Shown here piece by piece: positions 48,201 to 57,405 of a DNA stretch of 64,000 nucleotides (its first letter is position 1; each line of letters opens with the position of its first letter). The position numbers were made by a program, and so were the translations under genes. The notes under the pieces are model-generated. The model had not been told where the DNA came from. It did no database searches and saw nothing but the letters and a program-made list of their open reading frames with translations. Source of the DNA: Nocardia kruczakiae NBRC 101016 (lineage in GTDB: Bacteria > Actinomycetota > Actinomycetes > Mycobacteriales > Mycobacteriaceae); NCBI RefSeq assembly GCF_001612965.1, contig NZ_BDBL01000013.1:62001-126000 (forward strand). The letters are read 5' to 3'.

Positions 48201-51200
48201 AGCTGTCCGGTCACCCCCACCGGCACCGGCCGCAGCCGCTCGTCCAGAACCAGCGCCCGCACACCGCGGATCGGACCGCCGATCGTCACCCGATCGCCGG
48301 GTTTCAGCGGATCGCTGATCGCCACCATGATCGTGGTCTCGGTCGGTCCGTAGCCGTTGTGCAACCGGCGCCCGGGTCCCCACACCGCGACGGTGTCGGC
48401 CGAGACCGCCTCCCCACCGGCCACCAGCACCCGCAACGACCCGAGCGCGGCGGGCGACATCGTCGCCAGCACGCTGGGCGTGAGGAACGCATGCGAGATC
48501 CGTTGCCGGCGAATCACTTCCGCCAGCGGCTCACCGGCGAAGACCTCCGGTGGCGAGACCACCAGCGTCGCGCCGTGCGGATGTGCCATCAGCAGTTCCA
48601 GCACCAGCGCGTCGAAGCCCGGAGCCGCCACCTGCAGCACGCGCGCGGAATCGCTGATCCGATACCGATCTCGTTGTTCGGCAGCGAAGTTCGCCACACC
48701 CGCGTGCGTCACGGCGACGCCCTTCGGCTCGCCGGTCGAACCCGACGTGTAGACCACGTACGCGGTATTCGACACCCGGCACGGGCGAATCCGGTCGCGG
48801 TCGGTCACCGCGGACGCGGAACGGCAGGTGATGCGGGCCTCGGTGCGCGGTTCGTCGAGGACGAGCCGCTCGGTGGTGTGCGGCACCAGGTCCCGCGTCG
48901 CGATCACGGCGACAGCGACCCGGACGTTCGCGAGCATGACCGCCACGCGCTCGGCCGGATTGCGCGGATCCACGGGGACGAAGGCGGCACCCGTCTTCGC
49001 CACGGCCCACATTCCCACCACGAGTTCCACCGACCGCGACAGCACCAGCGCGACCCGGTCGTCGGCACCGATCCCGTACTCGATCAGCACTCGGGCCAGC
49101 TGATTCGACCGGGCGTCCAACTCCCCGTAGGTCAGGGTGTGCCCGCCCGACACGACCGCCACGGCCTCCGGATCCCGGACCGTCAGCAGCTCGGCCAGCA
49201 CGAGCGGCGCCTCGGCGTCGCCACCGGATGCGGGCACCAGCGCGGCGCGCTCACCGGCCGACAGCACATCGACCGCGCCGACCCGCTGCCCCGGATTTCG
49301 CACGACCGATTCGAGAATCCGATGCAGGCGCGCGGCGAACTCCTCGACCGTGCCGCGGTCGAACACATCGGTCGCGTAGTTGATCCGCATCGGGAGATCG
49401 CCTGCCGCCCTGGCATTCTCGGCGACGGTGACGATCAGGTCGACCTTCGCCGGCTGTGGACCCGGATCCAGGACCTCGGCGGTGACCCCGGCCAGCTCGA
49501 GGGTCGGGCGGTCCATATTGTCGAACGCCAGATACACCCGGCACAACGGGTCCTGCGCCGCCGCCGACATCGGCTCGATCGCCTCGGCGACCTGTTCGTA
49601 GGGCAGGTCGCTGTGTGCGAGTGCGCCGAGATCGATGTCCTCGACCCGCGCCAGGAAGTCCGCGAACGTGTCGTCGTCGTCTACTCGCGTCCGCAGCGGC
49701 ACGGTGTTGACGAACATGCCGATCAACGGTTCCAGCGCGCGTTCGCCGCGGCCCGCGACCGGGGTGCCGACGGTGATGTCCGCCGAGCCCGACAGCCGGG
49801 CCAGCAGCACCGCCAGCGCGGCATGCACGACCATGAAGGTGGTGACCTTCGCCGTGCGGGCCAGCTGCTCGATCCCGGCGTAGGTTTCGGCGGTGATCGC
49901 GGTGTCGACGACATCGGCGAGCAGGGACCGGCGATCCGGCCGCCGGCGGTCGGCCGGGAGTTCCAGCGGCCGCGCCATATCCGCCAATTGTGCTGTCCAG
50001 TAATTCAATTGACGAGAGGCGAGCGACTCGGGATCGGTGTCGTCGCCCAGTAATACGCGCTGCCGGATGCTGTAATCGGCGTATTGCACCGGCAGTGGCT
50101 GCCAGCCGGGGGCGTGCCCCTGCGCTCGCGCGCGGTAGGCGGTGGCGAAGTCGGCCGCGAGGGGCGGCAGCGACGACCCGTCGCAGCAGATGTGGTGCAG
50201 GACGACCACCAGGACGTGGCCGTGATCGGCGGTGGCGAGCAGTGCGACTCGGATCGGCGGCCGGTGGCGCACATCGGTTCCGGTCGACACCAGCTCACCG
50301 ATCCGGTGGTCGAGTTCGTCGGCGGAGACGCGCCTCGGTGTCACATCCAATTCCGCCACGACATCCTCGGCCGGCAGAATCACCTGTGTGCCTCGGCCGT
50401 TCACGGCCGGATACACCGTGCGCAGGGATTCGTGCCGTTCGATCACATCAGCTAGGGCCGCCTGCAGGGCGGAGGCGTCGAGCCGTCCGGACAGCCGCAG
50501 TACCAGCGGAATGTTGTAGGCCCCCGATTCGGGCTCGATCTGATTGATCAGCCAGATCCGGGTCTGCGCGGGTGCGAGCGGAATGGGATCGACTCGCGGC
50601 TGTGGCCGCAGCGCGGGGCGAGCGGACCGTCGGGCGCCGTCGATATGGGCGGCGAGCTGGGCCGCGGTCGGGTTCTCGAACAGCTCGCGCACCGACACCT
50701 CGCACCGGGTCGATTCGCCGATCCGCACCGCGGCCCCCGTGGCCGTCAGCGAATTGCCGCCCAGCTCGAAGAAGTCGGCCAGCACACCGACCCGATCGAC
50801 GCCCAGCACCTCGGCGAAGACCCCGGTGATGGTCTCCTCCACGGGCGTGCGCGGCGCCACGTACGCCGCCGCCGAATCCGGCGCCGGCTCGGGCAGGGCG
50901 CGATGGTCCACCTTGCCGTTGACGGTCAGCGGCAGCGCGTCGAGAACCATGACGTGGGCCGGGACCATGTAGTCCGGCAGGATCGAACGCACATGCGTGC
51001 GCAGCTCCTCGGCCGCGCAGACCGCTCCGGTGGCCGGCACCACGTAGGCCAGCAACCGGGCCGCCTCGGTACCGGGCAGATGCACCACGACGACCGCCGC
51101 CGACACCGAACCGTGGGTCAGGAGCGCGGCGCGGATCTCGTCGAGTTCGATCCGGAACCCGCGCAGCTGCACCTGCCGATCGGCGCGGCCTCGATACTCC

Positions 51201-53803
51201 AACTCCCCCTCGAGATTCCGGCGCGCGATGTCACCGCTGCGGTAGAGCCGCGCCCCCGGCGCACCGAACGGGTCGGCGACGAAGCGTCCCGCCGTCAACC
51301 CGGGCCGGTCGAGATAGCCGCGGGCGAGTTGCGCTCCGGCAACGTAGATTTCGCCCCAGGCTCCCAGTGGCACCGGTCGCAGGCGCTCGTCCAGGACATA
51401 CACGCGCAGGCCCGGCAGCGACGAGCCGATGGTACTGGGCGCGCCCGGCACGGCCCGGTCGGCCGCAAGCGGGGTGTAGGTGACGAAGACCGTGGTTTCG
51501 GTGATGCCGTAACTGTTGGCCAGCACCGGCAGATCCGGAGTCCGGGCGTACCAGTCGGACAGACTCGCCGGATCCAGCGCCTCCCCGGAGAGGACGACGA
51601 GGCGCAGGGCGAGCTCACCGTCCGGTTGCCCGGCGTCCACGTAGCGCTGACGCGCGGCCGCGAACTGATGGAAGGCCGACGGTGTCTGACTGAGAACGCT
51701 CACCTTCTCCCGCGCTGCGAGGCGCACCATCTCGTCCGGTGAGCGCGTGACCGGACCGTCCACCACCACGAGCCGTCCCCCGGTGACCAGCGCACCGAAG
51801 ATCTCCCACACCGAATAGTCGAATGCGAACGAATGGAACAACGTCCACACGTCCCCGGCGCGGACCCCGATTTCGGCAGTGGCGTTCGTCAAGTAGGCGG
51901 CGACCGCGCCGTGGGTGATCGCCACCCCCTTCGGCTGCCCGGTCGATCCGGAGGTGTAGATGACATAGGCGACGTTGCCGGGACGCAGGGGGCGGACCCG
52001 GTCGGCATCGGTGATCGGTTCGCCGCTCTCGGTGGCGTCGTCGTCGAACAGCACGACGCGGCCCGTCTCGGGCAGCCGATCGGACATGCTCCGGCTCGTC
52101 ACCAGGGCGATCGGTTCGGCATCGCGCAGCACGTAGTCGAGGCGCTCGAGCGGGTGTGCGCGGTCCAGCGGCAGATATCCGGCGCCCGTCTTCACCACAG
52201 CCAGTGCGGCCACGATCAGATCGACATCGCGCGGCAGTGCGATCGCCACCAGCGTATCCGGCCCGGCCCCGAGGGCGATGAGCCTGCGCGCGAACCGGTT
52301 GGAGCGCTCGTCGAGTTGGCGGTAGGTCAGCGCGGTCGTTCCGTCGTCGACGGCGACGTCGGACACCGAGAACGCCGCCTGTCGCGTGACGAGGTCGGCC
52401 AGTGTCGCCGCTGTGGCCGTACCCTCGCGGCCCGCGAGTTCACCGAGCACCCTGCGCTGTTCGGCGGGGTCGACCAGCGGGATGTCGACCAGCCGGGCAT
52501 CGGTGGGCGAGTTCGCCATGCGGTCGAGGAAGTCGACGAAGCGGCCGGCATGGGCGTCGAGTTCATCCTGTCCGTACAGGTTGGCGTTGCCGTGCAGTTC
52601 GACCGCCAGCGGTGCGTCGCCGCCGGCGCGGTACATATTGAGTTGCAGATCGTCCAGCGCTCCCGAGGTCAGCGCGCGGTAATGCCCGGTCGCCTCGCCG
52701 AGGCGGATCTCGGAATCGAAGAACAGGATATTGACGATCGGGCCGAAGGAGGTCGCCGCCGCGTCGACGGCATCGGATTCGCGGCGCAGATCCTCGAACC
52801 GGTAGAGCTGATGCCGCATGGCCAGCACGAGTTCGGACACCGATGCGCGGACCAGGTCCTCCACCGTGGTCGCCGGGTCCACAGTGAATCGGATCGGCAC
52901 CATATTGGCCAGCATCGCGGCGGCATTGCGCAATCGCCTCGTCACCCGCCCGGACACCGGCAGCGACAGGACGACCTCGTCGGTACCGGTCATGCGCGCG
53001 AGGAAGGCGGCGAACGCCGCGACAACCACCTGCGCCGTCGAGGCGTGCAGGTCGTCGGCGCAGCGGTCGAGCCGCGCGGTCAGCGGCGCCGGTAACGTGC
53101 GCCCGGCGAAGCGGTCGTCCTCGCTCCATTTGGCGGAGCGCCCCGCCAAACTCGCGGCCGGGGGCAGGTCGGCCGCCTTGTCCAGCCAATACGCCCGGTC
53201 GGTATCGAACCGCCGGCTCGTCCGATAGTCGTGCTCGGCGGCGATGATGTCGTTCAGCCCGACCGTCGCCAGCCGCGTCGGCGCTCGGCCCTCGATCAGT
53301 GCGTTGTAGTGCTCGGCGACGCGGTTGATGAGATTGAACGCACCGTAGCCGTCGATGACGAGATGATGAGCGCGCGCGTACCACAGATATCGGTCCTCGC
53401 CGATCCGGATGAGTCTGGTCGCGGTGAGCCGGTCCCGGGCCAGATCGACCGCCTTGGTGCCGTAGTCGCGGCGCATCCAGTCCATCGCCGCCGCGTGCGG
53501 ATCCGCGGCCTCGGTCAGATCCAGTAGTGGCTCGTCGTAGACGATGCCGCGATCCACGTACTGATACGGACGACCACCGACCTCGACCACGCGGACGATG
53601 AGTGACTCGCTCTCGTGGCCGGCGTCGGTCACCGCCTTGGCGAAGGCGGCGTAGTCGATATACCCCTCGATCTCGACGTAGTGGGCGATGTTGACGTTCG
53701 GTCCGCCGGGGAGATTGTCCGCCAGCCACATTCCGTATTGCGCCCTGGAAAGTGGAATCAGATCAGGATTTCGGTCGGCAGGCATGGCTGAATCCGGACT
53801 CAT
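29414..53803 (-). CDS. Seven-module non-ribosomal peptide synthetase
   Basis: One 8129-residue NRPS. By motifs the order is C-A-T, C-A-T, C-A-T, C-A-T, C-A-T-E, C-A-T, C-A-T-TE. All seven C domains keep HHxxxDG, E keeps [10 protein letters not shown], all seven T domains keep the phosphopantetheine Ser, and TE keeps GWSLGG. The product should be a heptapeptide with one D residue at position 5. The first C domain is like that of EntF, which accepts an acyl group from a carrier protein, so the peptide may be N-acylated by a partner not in this window. AGGAGG lies 9 nt before the ATG. Transcription is probably governed by the palindrome at 53894-53917. No MbtH-like gene or exporter is nearby. 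Confidence 0.95.
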   Translation of the reverse strand: MSPDSAMPADRNPDLIPLSRAQYGMWLADNLPGGPNVNIAHYVEIEGYIDYAAFAKAVTDAGHESESLIVRVVEVGGRPYQYVDRGIVYDEPLLDLTEAADPHAAAMDWMRRDYGTKAVDLARDRLTATRLIRIGEDRYLWYARAHHLVIDGYGAFNLINRVAEHYNALIEGRAPTRLATVGLNDIIAAEHDYRTSRRFDTDRAYWLDKAADLPPAASLAGRSAKWSEDDRFAGRTLPAPLTARLDRCADDLHASTAQVVVAAFAAFLARMTGTDEVVLSLPVSGRVTRRLRNAAAMLANMVPIRFTVDPATTVEDLVRASVSELVLAMRHQLYRFEDLRRESDAVDAAATSFGPIVNILFFDSEIRLGEATGHYRALTSGALDDLQLNMYRAGGDAPLAVELHGNANLYGQDELDAHAGRFVDFLDRMANSPTDARLVDIPLVDPAEQRRVLGELAGREGTATAATLADLVTRQAAFSVSDVAVDDGTTALTYRQLDERSNRFARRLIALGAGPDTLVAIALPRDVDLIVAALAVVKTGAGYLPLDRAHPLERLDYVLRDAEPIALVTSRSMSDRLPETGRVVLFDDDATESGEPITDADRVRPLRPGNVAYVIYTSGSTGQPKGVAITHGAVAAYLTNATAEIGVRAGDVWTLFHSFAFDYSVWEIFGALVTGGRLVVVDGPVTRSPDEMVRLAAREKVSVLSQTPSAFHQFAAARQRYVDAGQPDGELALRLVVLSGEALDPASLSDWYARTPDLPVLANSYGITETTVFVTYTPLAADRAVPGAPSTIGSSLPGLRVYVLDERLRPVPLGAWGEIYVAGAQLARGYLDRPGLTAGRFVADPFGAPGARLYRSGDIARRNLEGELEYRGRADRQVQLRGFRIELDEIRAALLTHGSVSAAVVVVHLPGTEAARLLAYVVPATGAVCAAEELRTHVRSILPDYMVPAHVMVLDALPLTVNGKVDHRALPEPAPDSAAAYVAPRTPVEETITGVFAEVLGVDRVGVLADFFELGGNSLTATGAAVRIGESTRCEVSVRELFENPTAAQLAAHIDGARRSARPALRPQPRVDPIPLAPAQTRIWLINQIEPESGAYNIPLVLRLSGRLDASALQAALADVIERHESLRTVYPAVNGRGTQVILPAEDVVAELDVTPRRVSADELDHRIGELVSTGTDVRHRPPIRVALLATADHGHVLVVVLHHICCDGSSLPPLAADFATAYRARAQGHAPGWQPLPVQYADYSIRQRVLLGDDTDPESLASRQLNYWTAQLADMARPLELPADRRRPDRRSLLADVVDTAITAETYAGIEQLARTAKVTTFMVVHAALAVLLARLSGSADITVGTPVAGRGERALEPLIGMFVNTVPLRTRVDDDDTFADFLARVEDIDLGALAHSDLPYEQVAEAIEPMSAAAQDPLCRVYLAFDNMDRPTLELAGVTAEVLDPGPQPAKVDLIVTVAENARAAGDLPMRINYATDVFDRGTVEEFAARLHRILESVVRNPGQRVGAVDVLSAGERAALVPASGGDAEAPLVLAELLTVRDPEAVAVVSGGHTLTYGELDARSNQLARVLIEYGIGADDRVALVLSRSVELVVGMWAVAKTGAAFVPVDPRNPAERVAVMLANVRVAVAVIATRDLVPHTTERLVLDEPRTEARITCRSASAVTDRDRIRPCRVSNTAYVVYTSGSTGEPKGVAVTHAGVANFAAEQRDRYRISDSARVLQVAAPGFDALVLELLMAHPHGATLVVSPPEVFAGEPLAEVIRRQRISHAFLTPSVLATMSPAALGSLRVLVAGGEAVSADTVAVWGPGRRLHNGYGPTETTIMVAISDPLKPGDRVTIGGPIRGVRALVLDERLRPVPVGVTGQLYISGIHLARGYLDRPAETAAAFVAEPSGAAGERMYRTGDLARWTPERTLEYAGRTDFQVKIRGQRIELGEIEAVLAGHPDVAAAVAVSVATDGGMRLAAYLAPGDDVVDVAAVTSYAARHLPAHMVPESVTVLDALPLTSVGKVDRAALPEPVFASARAAFVAPRDAAEQLVADVCGAVLGIDQVGAADDFFALGGNSLSATRLVARLSAAFDVEVSLRTVFDAPTVAALAAALRTLDTPGREPLVPQPRPARIPLSPAQARMWFLNQFDTDSALYNIALVVGMSGPLDVAALRASVADVLERHEALRTVHPDSDTGPHQVIVPVREALPPLEPMTVPAAELEARIAATAAAGFDVTRDVAFRVVLLRTAPEEHTLVVVVHHISFDGSSLAPLAADLMTAYEARRRQQAPRWEPLPVQYADYALWQGKRLGTEDDPSAPAAMQVDYWRTALADLPEVLDLPTDRPRPARQSFRGATVSHTLPADLGHALTALGRSCDATVFMVLHAAYAALLARLSGSDDIAVGTPVAGRGEPGLERLIGMFVNTLVLRTRIDPGASFRRILEQVRATDLAAFDHADIPFERLVEVMNPPRSTAHAPLTQVGFAFHNIDIPAVRFEGLTVDARTADPSVAKYDLHLNLVDTARHGGPDGMALEFGYATDLFDESTIRAMIDRFVLLLRAVVDRPDRAIGDIDLLTEAEVRELAVRETGGTMAPSSATIAELFAAQAAATPRASAVLDAEDGTRLDYGEFAARVNALARTLIDRGVGPDTVVAVAMHRSVDLLTALYAIHAAGGAYLPVNPEHPLDRVRAVFSAARPRAVLTRRSDGANLPADVPVWDFAELGGRSPDTAPVTDRDRLGPLRPENLAYVIYTSGSTGVPKGVAVSHAAVVNQLRWLREHYRLGDDVMLWRTPVTFDLSVWELFCALTCGAELVIAGPGAGGDPEAVARLIADHHVTTADFVPSLLSAFEDTAAGHRFPDLRRVLCIGETLPADTVRRFRRLSDARLDNLYGPTEAAVSVTAYHVDGIDGGTVPIGTPEPNVVVHVLDSRLHPVPAGVTGELYLSGVQLARGYHRRRDLTAATFVADPLGSAPGSRMYRTGDLVRWEKGGVLSYVGRADDQVKIRGLRIEPGDIEAALLAQDEVNAAVARVYAGRGEQRLIAYVVAPETVDTTRIRRLLLERLPAYMVPSVVIRIGGVPLTANGKIDYRALPVPDSIGQTEYRAPQGIVEQTVAEVFAELLGVPVVGADDDFFDLGGNSLVATRALSRIGATLDAAVPVRMIFEAPTVAELAERIARLRGVPALPAPTRGPRPDRLPLSTAQTRMWFLNQYDPLAPGYIVPLAVRLEGRLDADALTAAVGDVVERHESLRTVYPAVDGVPTQVVLEAAAVVADWDLTPQRIDEHELDGRLAALTTTGFDVSDAVPVRVALYQLSDTVRVVAIAVHHISCDGYSVAPLAADLVAAYRARAGAHPSDRPPLPVQFADYALWQRAVLGSPDDPESPVARDIAYWRTRLAGIPELLELPADRPRPVDQSHRGALIHADIPAHLQSRIESLAQRARATTFMVVHTALAVLLSGLSGSDDVTVGVPHAGRGHRVLDDLVGMFVNTLVLRTRVTLDQTFTGLLDMVRRNDIEAFDHATVPFEQLVDALRPARSTAHSPLFQVMLAYQNMVRARVELPELTVETIDPGDSSAIYDLLFMVTEDHAPDGEPAGMTLRLTYATDLFDAESAQRFADRFVRLLDGLTTDADAPLGELDLLDAAERQLVLKRWNDTGDPMSVGRTLVDGFGEQVRRTPHAAAILPADGDALTYRDFADRVHRLARWLIARGARTETTVAVAVRRSVDLATALYAVLESGAAFVPIDPQQPSRRIADVLDAAHPLLVLTTAADGDGLPPEYPRVDLDRLDLSALSGDAITDAHRLAPLRPGNVAYVLFTSGSTGVPKGVALTHAATASQLAWAQRQWPHGAGDTVLYKTPVTFDIAVWELFWPLQTGARIVIAEPEGHRDPVYLADCIANRGITTVHFVPSMLDVLLETVADTELPSVRRVFVAGEALAQSTVDAAARVFTAAEVVNWYGPAEAEVVTSARCLPGATVPATVPIGAPVSGMRVYVLDRRLRAVPVGVVGDLYVSGVQLARGYHGRADLTCAAFVAHPFGAPGERLYRTGDLVRWTRSGELDFLGRSDFQVKVHGQRVEPGDIEAAACALPEVARAVAVATAERIVAYVTLRPGVVIDGRDIRDRLARLLPSYLVPGRVEVLDRMPLTANGKLDRDALPEPEFDDTAEFVPARTDHEAALTDIVAAITGGERVSVAANLFELGVDSLSAARLAARAEAALGVRVGIRDIFEEPTIAGLAARLTQRMPSSLLPLAPRPRPATVPLAAAQRRLWFINQFDPESAAYNIGFAARLTGALDLRALRAAFADVVGRHEPLRTVYPTVAGEPCQVVRDVAAVVAQLAPDAEPVDEATLAERIRQTVAAGFDVSAEVPVRARVYRTGPAQHMLVLVVHHIAADGSSMAPLARDIFTAYAARVKDQAPQWQPLPVQYADYSLWQREVLGAEEDPESVTARQAAYWTAALADAPELLDLPADRPRPATMSMTGGSVRFGIPAPLHHAIVELARREGVTVFVVLHSALALVLARTAHTGDISIGTPVAGRGTAALDDLVGMFVNTVVLRTPVRDDVSFAELVAQVRGIDLEALAHADLPYERLVDLLDRPRSTAYTPLYQVLFGLQNAPADRFRLPGVEVELVDPGVAQAKTDLTVLLTDDPGSAGAVGMDGEIIYATDLFVEATAQALADRFVRVLDAVVRDPARPVGDIALLDAGEAERLVPARGGAAPAPRLLPELLATAVATAPEAIALIDGTRTLTYRELDTRAEEIAAQLFSAGAKPGVRVALAVPRSADYHIAMWAIVKTGATFVPLDLRYPPERIAYLLHDSAAGLGITTTAARAALPGDVRWLMLDEPRAPGAVAVKHPRAPRLRDVAYLIYTSGSTGTPKGVMVTHEGLAAFADEQRERYLVERSSRIVQVASPAFDAVLLEALMAHAAGAALVVAPPEVVGGADLAALITAHRVTHAFLTPSVLATMSPAEVESVRVLAVGGEKVAPDLLAAWAAGRRLHHIYGPTETTIVITISDPVDPQEILTIGGPIRGAEAVVLDARLRPVPIGVPGELYLAGSALARGYLNRPAVTAASFVANPYGSPGSRMYRTGDIVRWTEQATLQYVGRLDFQVKIRGQRVELGEIDAALLAHPEIATAVTVTRTGPGGRTVLAAYVTTDSAATAAPGEILDRLAATLPAHMVPATITVLDRLPLTSTGKVDRKALPEPDFDTSTEGAAAIADELERTVAAAFADVLGVSGVGATTSFFALGGDSIMSIQLASRLRAVGIDVTARDIFERKTVRGLAQIAQAPARATIEELPGGGVGEIALTPIVAWFVEYLGSPARFAQSMLVRLPRDARVDDVRATVLAVVERHDVLRSRLRAGQWDVLPLSASETAGSVSVRTFGAAERPGSPGFTAVVEAASAAAVDRLDPATGAMVHVACLLPEPGVDAEARALVVIHHLAVDAVSWRILLPDLATAWQRIITGRPVELAAPGTSMRRWAEALVETAAARAGEFPLWQRICSVPDPLLGRANADPALDTQSTVRHMTVTLPVDVTSALLHQVPAAAHGTVDDALLTALAVAVRRWRERRGNVCATTSVMLEGHGREEGIAEGADLSRTVGWFTTRYPVVLDLDGVDSADVPAAVKSVKDQLREIPDKGMGYGLLRFLNPATAQRFADLPEPQIAYNNLGRTGIDRMDPADPAWVPSGEAFDQRAAFEPDMPVAAVLTIDVNVLDTDAGPQLSAYVGYASRLLDHDEVAELTGEWVEALTVVAAAADRDWGLSRSDVPLVDVTRADLDAFAHRYGRLDDVWPLAPLQAGLLFHAEIAAGHLDVYLAQSVLTLSGEVDEARFLRAAQALLDRHPNLRAAFARTAEGVAVQVIPEDVEVPWRQVTLSGAASETSALLDAERASFFDPAQPPLLRFVLATVGSGDFRLILTAHHLLLDGWSLPLLWRELIGLYAVDAQPELLPDAVSYRDYLEWLARRDRAASEAVWRDALRDVTEPTLVADPHADAAATMPIDLPVEIDGEVSAELAEFARSHAVTMATMVQFAWAVVVGNLVGSDRVVFGSTVSGRPADLAGVESMIGLFINTIPVVADVRREDTLGQALTRLQAGNTRLLDHHYLELPRILSAVGAVTLFDTLVVFESYPVDSSGLGAADIDGMRVVAADGRDAAHYPITVQAHHTDRLHIRLRYRQDRITDATASGLADRLAMVLRAVASDPGARLLSLDLLNPAERAAVVPATGGAAAAPHRADELLTAGVWVNPSATAVISDHQTMSYAELDARSNRLARWLIERGIGPGEQVALVLPRSPELIVGLWATAKTGAAFLPVDPRNPTERVAHMLADSAVRLALTIAAERELLPDAVTPLVLDDPQTETMLAAKSAATVTDADRIRTPRIADAAYVIYTSGSTGLPKGVVLTHAGLANFAAVVRDRFGVDTASRVLHAAGPGFDVAVLEVLLAHTSGAALVVTGRDAYAGPELAEVIRRQQVSHAFLTPSVLATMSPTGMDSLRVLMAGGEAVTPELVAVWAPGRRMLNGYGPTEATILAGISAALLPGEAVTIGAPIRGMEAVVLDPWLRPVPVGVVGELYLAGPHLARGYANRPAATAAAFVANPFGSAGSRLYRTGDLARWTPEYAVEYLGRRDFQVKIRGQRIELGEIEAVLGEYPGVDRVAVALRPDERGTQRLAGYLVGDTDIDPDEVKAAARRRLPAHMVPDVVLHIAELPLTATGKLDRAALPAPDFTVQRRRIAPGTDTEQRIAEVFGDVLGVADVGATDNFFELGGTSLSATRAVARVRTALGVHVGIRDLFDAPTVAELAARLAGADRAVAARPVARTRPDRIPLSPAQQRMWFLNRFDTSVGAYNIPLVIRLRGDLDVDALRRACALVVDRHESLRTRFPMIDGAPCQVVIGADEVAPALIPIPADEGQIFERAAAVVSAGFDVTREAPIRAELFALGDRDHVLVIGVHHICADGQSMMPLARDVALAYEASRQGTQPNWPPLALQYADYALWQREMLGDETDPDSLISRQLRFWTGTLTGLPELLELPTDRPRPPVASMHGSTLDFELSADLHARIDALARAADATVFMVLHAGLAVLLSKLAAVGDIAIGTPVAGRGDRELDDLIGMFVNTLVLRTRVASPQAFEELLAAVRDTDLAAFAHADVPFEEIVEELNPRRSTAHMPLYQVTLDVQDLSAAALELPGLTIEPIEEVFDQARADLNVKLVPRPGADGRPGGMAGRLTFATDLYVEETMRRFTQALVRVLEQATANPAVAVGDIDIVEPRERRRILSAAGTDGAAVAELTLPELLSARVSAHPDAIAVSDGTAQLTYAELDRRATRLAARLAAHGARPETLVAVALPRSVDLIVGLLAVVRAGAGYLPLDTANPPRRLRFVIDDARPVVVLTSADMAPQVPRCATPMVSIDDAETEFDAGSARAPVAARPGNLAYVIYTSGSTGTPKGVAVTHRDAVTLLTHAAERFDVHPGDVWTMFHSYAFDFAVWEMWGALLTGGRLVVVDHDTARSPDALVELVARESVTILSQTPSAFYGFADSERRYRESGCAQGDLALRYVVFGGEALDAARLSGWFAAHEPGSPRLINMYGITETTVHVTFAEVDGPNADRIGVPLPGLRAYVLDDRLRPVPIGVRGEICVAGAQLARGYLRAPAATAGRFVANPFDPDGGRLYRTGDLGRWRETGGGLELAYAGRGDAQVQLRGYRIELGEVESALLRHPSVARAAAAVHRHEREVDQLIGYVVAADGQRLDPGQVRAAAAEVLTSYMVPSMVMVLDDLPLTVNGKLDRKALPAPDFDAAVQRFVAPRTRTEKVIGEVYEHILGAARVGATDGFFDLGGNSLLATMAVTELHARGVTIELPWMFEDATPQTLARRADEYDGASGLSVLLPLRAGGSEPAVFAVHPAGGLAWFYGGLIEHLHPDRPVYGLQDPHVVAGEPAATSLDELADRYVAEIRRVQPTGPYHLLGWSLGGQIAHAMAVQLRRDGARVGIVALLDSAAGTLPQPTAEEPAPGQLMTDLLGGWRELFDLGDELVVSTHEQAWEVIREQVIATGLFTAEQTDRVMASFRTAGDISTRHRPEVFDGDLLLFTAGQDHPEHDALADTWRPYVGGDIHNVVVDARHLELSHPRALAVVGPVLERFMDQC
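30215..33394 (-). other. NRPS module 7: C-A-T, predicted Thr (boundaries approximate)
   Basis: C7 has HHICADG near residue 6937. A7 reads by eye D-F-W-S-V-G-M-V-H, close to the Thr code D-F-W-N-I/V-G-M-V-H, with [13 protein letters not shown] at A5. T7 has [11 protein letters not shown] near 7821. Confidence 0.82.
33395..36499 (-). other. NRPS module 6: DCL-type C-A-T (boundaries approximate)
   Basis: C6 starts [17 protein letters not shown], the form of DCL domains that accept a D residue upstream, and has HHLLLDGWS near residue 5906. A6 reads by eye D-V-L-F-M-G-G-I-L, aliphatic-type. T6 has [11 protein letters not shown] near 6750. Confidence 0.83.
36500..41099 (-). other. NRPS module 5: C-A-T-E (boundaries approximate)
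   Basis: C5 has HHIAADG near residue 4373. A5 reads by eye D-A-L-F-A-G-I-I-V, aliphatic-type. T5 has [12 protein letters not shown] near 5233, the GGDS form typical before an epimerase. E (about 5270-5740) has [10 protein letters not shown] near 5424 and later NNLGRTG. Residue 5 is therefore expected in D form. Confidence 0.85.
41100..44284 (-). other. NRPS module 4: C-A-T with unusual A and T motifs
   Basis: C4 has HHISCDG near residue 3313. A4 reads by eye D-I-W-H-F-A-W-V-V. Its A5 motif is NWYGPAEAE in place of NxYGPTExT. T4 has [11 protein letters not shown] near 4184, with Val for the second Gly of GGxS. Boundaries are approximate and the substrate is not predicted. Confidence 0.78.
44285..47469 (-). 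other. NRPS module 3: C-A-T (boundaries approximate)
   Basis: C3 has HHISFDG near residue 2251. A3 reads by eye D-L-W-D-L-I-L-V-S, with NLYGPTEA at A5. An Asp at the third variable site suggests a polar or basic substrate, but the code is not one I can assign. T3 has [11 protein letters not shown] near 3122. Confidence 0.78.
47470..50604 (-). other. NRPS module 2: C-A-T (boundaries approximate)
   Basis: C2 has HHICCDG near residue 1203. A2 reads by eye D-A-L-F-V-G-G-I-M, a hydrophobic pocket fitting an aliphatic residue. It belongs with A5 and A6, sharing [13 protein letters not shown]2 has [11 protein letters not shown] near 2063. Confidence 0.8.
50605..53803 (-). other. NRPS module 1: C-A-T (boundaries approximate)
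   Basis: C1 (residues about 8-440) starts [18 protein letters not shown] and has HHLVIDGYG at 146-154; it resembles EntF-type C domains rather than the other six. A1 (about 465-960) reads by eye D-Y-W-S-V-S-S-V-F at the specificity positions, with SYGITETTV at A5. It is related to Thr-type A domains but not a known code. T1 has [11 protein letters not shown] near 1016. Confidence 0.8.
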
Positions 53804-53893
53804 CGTCTAGCCCCTCCTCGAATTCCGATACACGGAGCAGCGCACATCCACACGTGTTTCCATGCGCGGAATTCCCCGTTGCGGTACCCTTGC

Positions 53894-53917
53894 TTGCGAA
53901 TGCAATTGCATTTGCAA
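53894..53917. promoter_or_regulatory. Near-perfect 24-bp palindrome before the NRPS gene
   Basis: The left arm TTGCGAATGCAA meets the right arm TTGCATTTGCAA; 11 of 12 base pairs are symmetric, and the inner 14 bp are perfect. It lies 91 nt before the NRPS ATG in an AT-rich island of a GC-rich region. TGCAATT is also repeated directly 12 nt apart (53901 and 53913). This is the best operator candidate for the whole cluster; the regulator is unknown. Confidence 0.65.
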
Positions 53918-54586
53918 TTCCCCGAGCTGCCGGATCCCCGAATCGCCGGTTTTTCGAATCGACCCGGGCACCCGTAACTCATTTCGATCACACACTGTTC
54001 GACGCACACGAGGTCGCCCCAATCGGAACCGGGAACGAGCCACTGTCCGATTGAGGGTCTTATGCGGATCGTGTGCGTGCCCTGCGTAGCTGAGGACCCC
54101 CTCTCGCCGAGCTTGGCGAGCACTGCGCGACAACCGTTCGCCGCATTATCACGACGTGCCGCCGAACGTGCAGGCGGCCCGAAAGCGCCACTCGCACAAG
54201 GCATATAGAGGCCCTGTCGAATGGGTCGGAACTACGAGCGATTTGTCCGTATTAAAGTGGAAGGCGTAATGTCGAGCGGGTCGATCCCCCCGCCACGCCA
54301 CGGTTTCGGAAGCGTGTGTCGGCATTGCATCCGACCCGGGGACACTGCCCCGGCGAGCATTGTTTCACCTCTCCGCACGACGACGCTGCGCGGAGTGACC
54401 TATTGCGGTCCACACTGTGCGGAAACCGTTGTACCACACCTAGCCGATACTACTGAACAGCGGCTTTGCTGTCCCGTACTCGCCGGGAAATCCGGCGAGC
54501 CCGAGCATAATCTTCCGATTCGACCGAGTGCGAGAAGGACACCGCGAAGCTTCGTCCGGCGAGTCCCATGCCGGTGAGCGGCGGAT
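53918..54586. other. Long intergenic region, no sure gene
   Basis: Nearly 670 nt between the NRPS operator and the small gene at 54587. It holds an 18-bp palindrome CTCGCCGAGCTTGGCGAG at 54103-54120 (16 of 18 positions symmetric). A rightward ORF to 54577, with a possible ATG near 54269 after GGAAGG, has CRHC and CGPHC pairs like a small zinc ribbon. Its codon use is unlike the neighbours, so it is not called a gene. Confidence 0.4.
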
Positions 54587-54784
54587 TCACGGGCCCAGGA
54601 ATAGCCGTTCGTTCGGCAAGCGGTTCTCCGGAAGGCGGCCGTCGATGGTGTCGAGAATGAATTCGATCGTGCACCAACGCTTGCGCCGCCAGTCCCGGAC
54701 GATATTGTCCACTGCCGCGGCGGCGGTCCGGTAATCGAACGCCGTTCCACCCAGCCAGATACGCATGTGCACATCGTTGTGCAC
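54587..54784 (-). CDS. Hypothetical small protein, 65 aa
   Basis: No family recognised. The codon use is typical of the genome (G or C at most third positions). The product reads MRIWLGGTAFDYRTAAAAVD, then DWRRKRWCTIEFILDTIDG and a tail LPNERLFLGP. The GTG at 54784 follows GGAGAG; an ATG six codons later is the alternative. It lies between mftR and the NRPS in the same direction, but nothing links it firmly to either. Confidence 0.5.
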   Translation of the reverse strand: MHNDVHMRIWLGGTAFDYRTAAAAVDNIVRDWRRKRWCTIEFILDTIDGRLPENRLPNERLFLGP

Positions 54785-54995
54785 CGCGCACTCTCCGCCG
54801 CCGGGCCTCAGCACGGTACCAGGACGGCCGAGGTCGCGCTGCCACAGCAGCACGGCTGCCGATTCTCTGCGTTCATCTTCGTCCCCGAGCGGTAGTGCCG
54901 GCCTGACTTCCCGTCCAGCCTTCCGTCCGCGCGGGTGATCGGCGACCGTAGAACTACGTACTTTTCCTACGCAGCGTGTTCCGCCGTGGCTGTCC

Positions 54996-55643
54996 CTAGG
55001 TGGTCGCCGGCTCGGCGCCGAATCCGGAACCCCAACTCCGCAGCGCGCGGTCGAGGATGTCGGTGAGCTCCTGGTCGGGGTGGTCGAGCCAGTGTTCGTA
55101 TCCCGCGATCGCGACGCCGAGGGCACAGTAGCCCGCGACTTGGGCGGGCAGATCGTGCGTGCCGACACCCAGCCGGGCGGCCACGAATTCGGCGACCACG
55201 TTGCGCCACTCCTGATAGCGCAGCGTCGAATGCGCCTGCAGCGCGGGAACTTTCAGGATCAGCTCCATGCGCTTGCGATGCCACGGCACCTGAGCCGGGT
55301 CGAAGCGGTTGAACTCGACCACCACACTGCGGACCGCGTCGGCGACCGGCTGATCGGGCGGGCATCGATCGAACAGATCGCGCATCGCCTGTAGTTGTTC
55401 GCTGAAGTTGCCCCACACCACGTCGTTCTTCGAGTCGAAGTAGCGGAAGAACGTCCGCTTGCTGACCCCGACGGCGGCCGCGATGTCCTCGACCGTGGTG
55501 TCGTCGAATCCGCGCTGTTCGAACAGCTCGAATGCGACTCGCTCCAACTCGTCCGCACTGGTAGAGGGCCTGCGACCGGCCCTGGCACGCGGTGCGACAG
55601 GTTTTTCCGCCGTAACCCCTTCCATTTTGTCACTCGGTGCCAT
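54996..55643 (-). CDS. mftR: Mycofactocin regulator MftR, TetR family
   Basis: A 215-residue TetR protein matching the mycofactocin regulator MftR. HTH: STSADELERVAFELFEQRGFDDTTVEDIAAAVGVSKRTFFRYFDSKNDVVWG. Ligand domain: RRVALS-like region replaced here by PWHRKRMELILKVPALQAHSTLRYQEWRNVVAEF, typical of this family. In mycobacteria MftR represses the mft operon and is released by long-chain acyl-CoA. The gene is divergent from mftA with about 50 nt between. The ATG at 55643 is used; a GTG at 55658 and a later ATG are alternatives. Confidence 0.88.
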   Translation of the reverse strand: MAPSDKMEGVTAEKPVAPRARAGRRPSTSADELERVAFELFEQRGFDDTTVEDIAAAVGVSKRTFFRYFDSKNDVVWGNFSEQLQAMRDLFDRCPPDQPVADAVRSVVVEFNRFDPAQVPWHRKRMELILKVPALQAHSTLRYQEWRNVVAEFVAARLGVGTHDLPAQVAGYCALGVAIAGYEHWLDHPDQELTDILDRALRSWGSGFGAEPATT

Positions 55644-55693
55644 TATGCTGTGCCTCACACCCGTTACCCCGATCCCATCCCCTAGGAGCGGTC

Positions 55694-55804
55694 ATGAACG
55701 AACCCATCACCAGCCAGACAGTAGTCCCCGCCGAGGACGCGCTCGTCGAAGACGACCTGCTCGTCGAGGATGTCTCGATCGATGGCATGTGCGGTGTCTA
55801 CTGA
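55694..55804 (+). CDS. mftA: Mycofactocin precursor peptide MftA
   Basis: A 36-residue RiPP precursor. It begins MNEPITSQTVV, has an acidic middle (EDALVEDDLLVEDVS) and ends IDGMCGVY, the invariant tail whose Val-Tyr pair is oxidatively decarboxylated and cross-linked by MftC to make the mycofactocin core. AGGAG lies 5 nt before the ATG. The mftB reading frame begins inside its last codons, so both are co-translated. Confidence 0.95.
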   Translation: MNEPITSQTVVPAEDALVEDDLLVEDVSIDGMCGVY

Positions 55805-56099
55805 CGGCTTCGATCCGGCCGGCTCCTATCGGCTCGCGCCCTCGATCTCGCTGCGGCCCGAGCCGTTCGGAGCTCTCGTTTACGACTTCACCACCCGCCG
55901 TCTGTCGTTTCTGAAGACGAAGCAGCTGGTGGCGGTCGTGGAGGGACTGGCCGAGCACCCGTCCGCGGCCGCTGCCGTGGCGGCCGCGGGGGTCGCCGAC
56001 GCCGAACATCCCCGCTATCTGAGCGCGCTCGCCGGTCTGCTCGAGGCGGGCACCATCACGCCGCGTCCCGCCGGCCCGGACGAACAGGATCACCGATGA
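55782..56099 (+). CDS. mftB: Mycofactocin peptide chaperone MftB
   Basis: A 105-residue RRE-type protein that binds MftA and presents it to the radical SAM enzyme MftC. Diagnostic segments are SYRLAPSISLRPEPFGALVYDFTTRRLSFLKTKQLVAVV and the C-terminal helix PRYLSALAGLLEAGTITPR. The ATG at 55782 has GAGGA 11 nt upstream. A GTG at 55794, overlapping the mftA end, would give the usual family length start VSTDGFDP. It ends in ATGA overlap with mftC. Confidence 0.92.
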   Translation: MACAVSTDGFDPAGSYRLAPSISLRPEPFGALVYDFTTRRLSFLKTKQLVAVVEGLAEHPSAAAAVAAAGVADAEHPRYLSALAGLLEAGTITPRPAGPDEQDHR

Positions 56100-57277
56100 A
56101 GCTGGTCGAACATTTCAAACACGGCCTCGATGCCCCGATCTGCCTGACCTGGGAACTCACCTACGCCTGCAATCTGGCGTGTGAGCACTGCCTGTCGTCG
56201 TCGGGCCGGCGCGACCCGCGCGAGTTGTCCACCGCCGAATGCAAGGCGTTCATCGACGACCTCGAACGCATGCAGGTCTTCTACGTCAACATCGGCGGCG
56301 GCGAACCCACCGTCCGCGGCGACTTCTGGGAACTGCTCGACTACGCGGTAGCCCACCATGTCGGAGTCAAGTTCTCCACCAACGGGATTCGGCTCACCCC
56401 CGAACGCGCCCGGCAGCTGGCCGCGACCGATTACGTCGACGTGCAGATCTCCATCGACGGCGCCACCGCCGAGGTCAACGACGCCGTGCGCGGGCCCGGA
56501 TCCTTCGATACCGCGATGCGGGCCATGCAGAACCTGGCCGACGCCGGGTTCGAGAACTTCAAGATCTCGGTCGTGATGACCCGCCACAATGTGGATCAGC
56601 TCGACGAGTTCAAGGCCATCGCCGACCGGTTCGGCGCTCAGCTGCGCATCACCCGGCTGCGCCCGTCCGGACGCGGCGCCGACGTGTGGAACGAGCTGCA
56701 TCCCACGACCGACCAGCAGTTGCAGATCTACGACTGGCTCGTCGCCCACGGCGAGGGCGTGCTCACCGGTGATTCGTTCTTCCACCTCAACGCACTGGGC
56801 TCCACCCCCATCGCCGGACTGAACCTGTGCGGGGCCGGACGGGTGGTGTGCCTGGTCGACCCGGTCGGCGACGTCTACGCCTGCCCGTTCGCCATCCACG
56901 ACGAATTCCTCGCCGGCAACGTCCGCGACACCGGCGGATTCGACAGCGTCTGGCGCACCTCGGAACTGTTCGCGCGACTACGGCAACCGCAAACCGGCGG
57001 CGCCTGCACCTCGTGTTCGGCCTACGACGCCTGCCAGGGCGGATGTATGGCCGCGAAATTCTTCACCGGACTGCCCCTCGACGGGCCCGACCCCGAATGC
57101 GTGAAGGGCAACGCCGAACTCGCCCTCGCCGGAGTCGGCGCGAAACCCCAGCCGGACAAGAACCACTCCCGCAGCGCGCCGACCCGACGCTCGGTCGCCC
57201 TCGGCATACCGACCCGTGCCAGGACCACCGCACCCGACCGGGCGTGCGACACCAGCCCTCTCGCCGGGCTCACCTGA
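56096..57277 (+). CDS. mftC: Mycofactocin radical SAM maturase MftC
   Basis: A 393-residue radical SAM/SPASM enzyme that decarboxylates the C-terminal Tyr of MftA and forms the Val-Tyr cross-link. The radical SAM cluster is C25-x3-C29-x2-C32 in TYACNLACEHCLSSSG. The glycine motif is INIGGGEPTVRGDF-like (VNIGGGEPTVRGDF). The SPASM region carries CGAGRVVCLVDPVGDVYACPF, then CTSCSAYDACQGGCMAAKF and a last Cys in DPEC, the ligands of two further 4Fe-4S clusters. It starts in ATGA overlap with mftB. The last 50 residues (from KPQPDKNHSR) are Arg/Pro-rich and longer than needed. Confidence 0.95.
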   Translation: MKLVEHFKHGLDAPICLTWELTYACNLACEHCLSSSGRRDPRELSTAECKAFIDDLERMQVFYVNIGGGEPTVRGDFWELLDYAVAHHVGVKFSTNGIRLTPERARQLAATDYVDVQISIDGATAEVNDAVRGPGSFDTAMRAMQNLADAGFENFKISVVMTRHNVDQLDEFKAIADRFGAQLRITRLRPSGRGADVWNELHPTTDQQLQIYDWLVAHGEGVLTGDSFFHLNALGSTPIAGLNLCGAGRVVCLVDPVGDVYACPFAIHDEFLAGNVRDTGGFDSVWRTSELFARLRQPQTGGACTSCSAYDACQGGCMAAKFFTGLPLDGPDPECVKGNAELALAGVGAKPQPDKNHSRSAPTRRSVALGIPTRARTTAPDRACDTSPLAGLT

Positions 57278-57405
57278 CACCACCACCAACCACCCTCGAC
57301 GCCCCCGGACCGCCCATCTGTCCCGCCACTGTCGGCCTCTCGGCTCGGCATTGCCCCCACGATGCGGCTCGCCGTATGGACTTCGACTGCAGCACAAGGA
57401 TTCTC

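Noticed and set aside
47456..50053. An 865-codon open frame on the plus strand
   Set aside because: Antisense to NRPS module 2; same shadow pattern.
29414..53803. Reading the NRPS as a catecholate or hydroxamate siderophore synthetase because its C1 and TE resemble EntF
   Set aside because: No salicylate or dihydroxybenzoate genes, no ornithine hydroxylase, no siderophore transporter and no iron-type operator are seen; the likeness of two domains is not enough.
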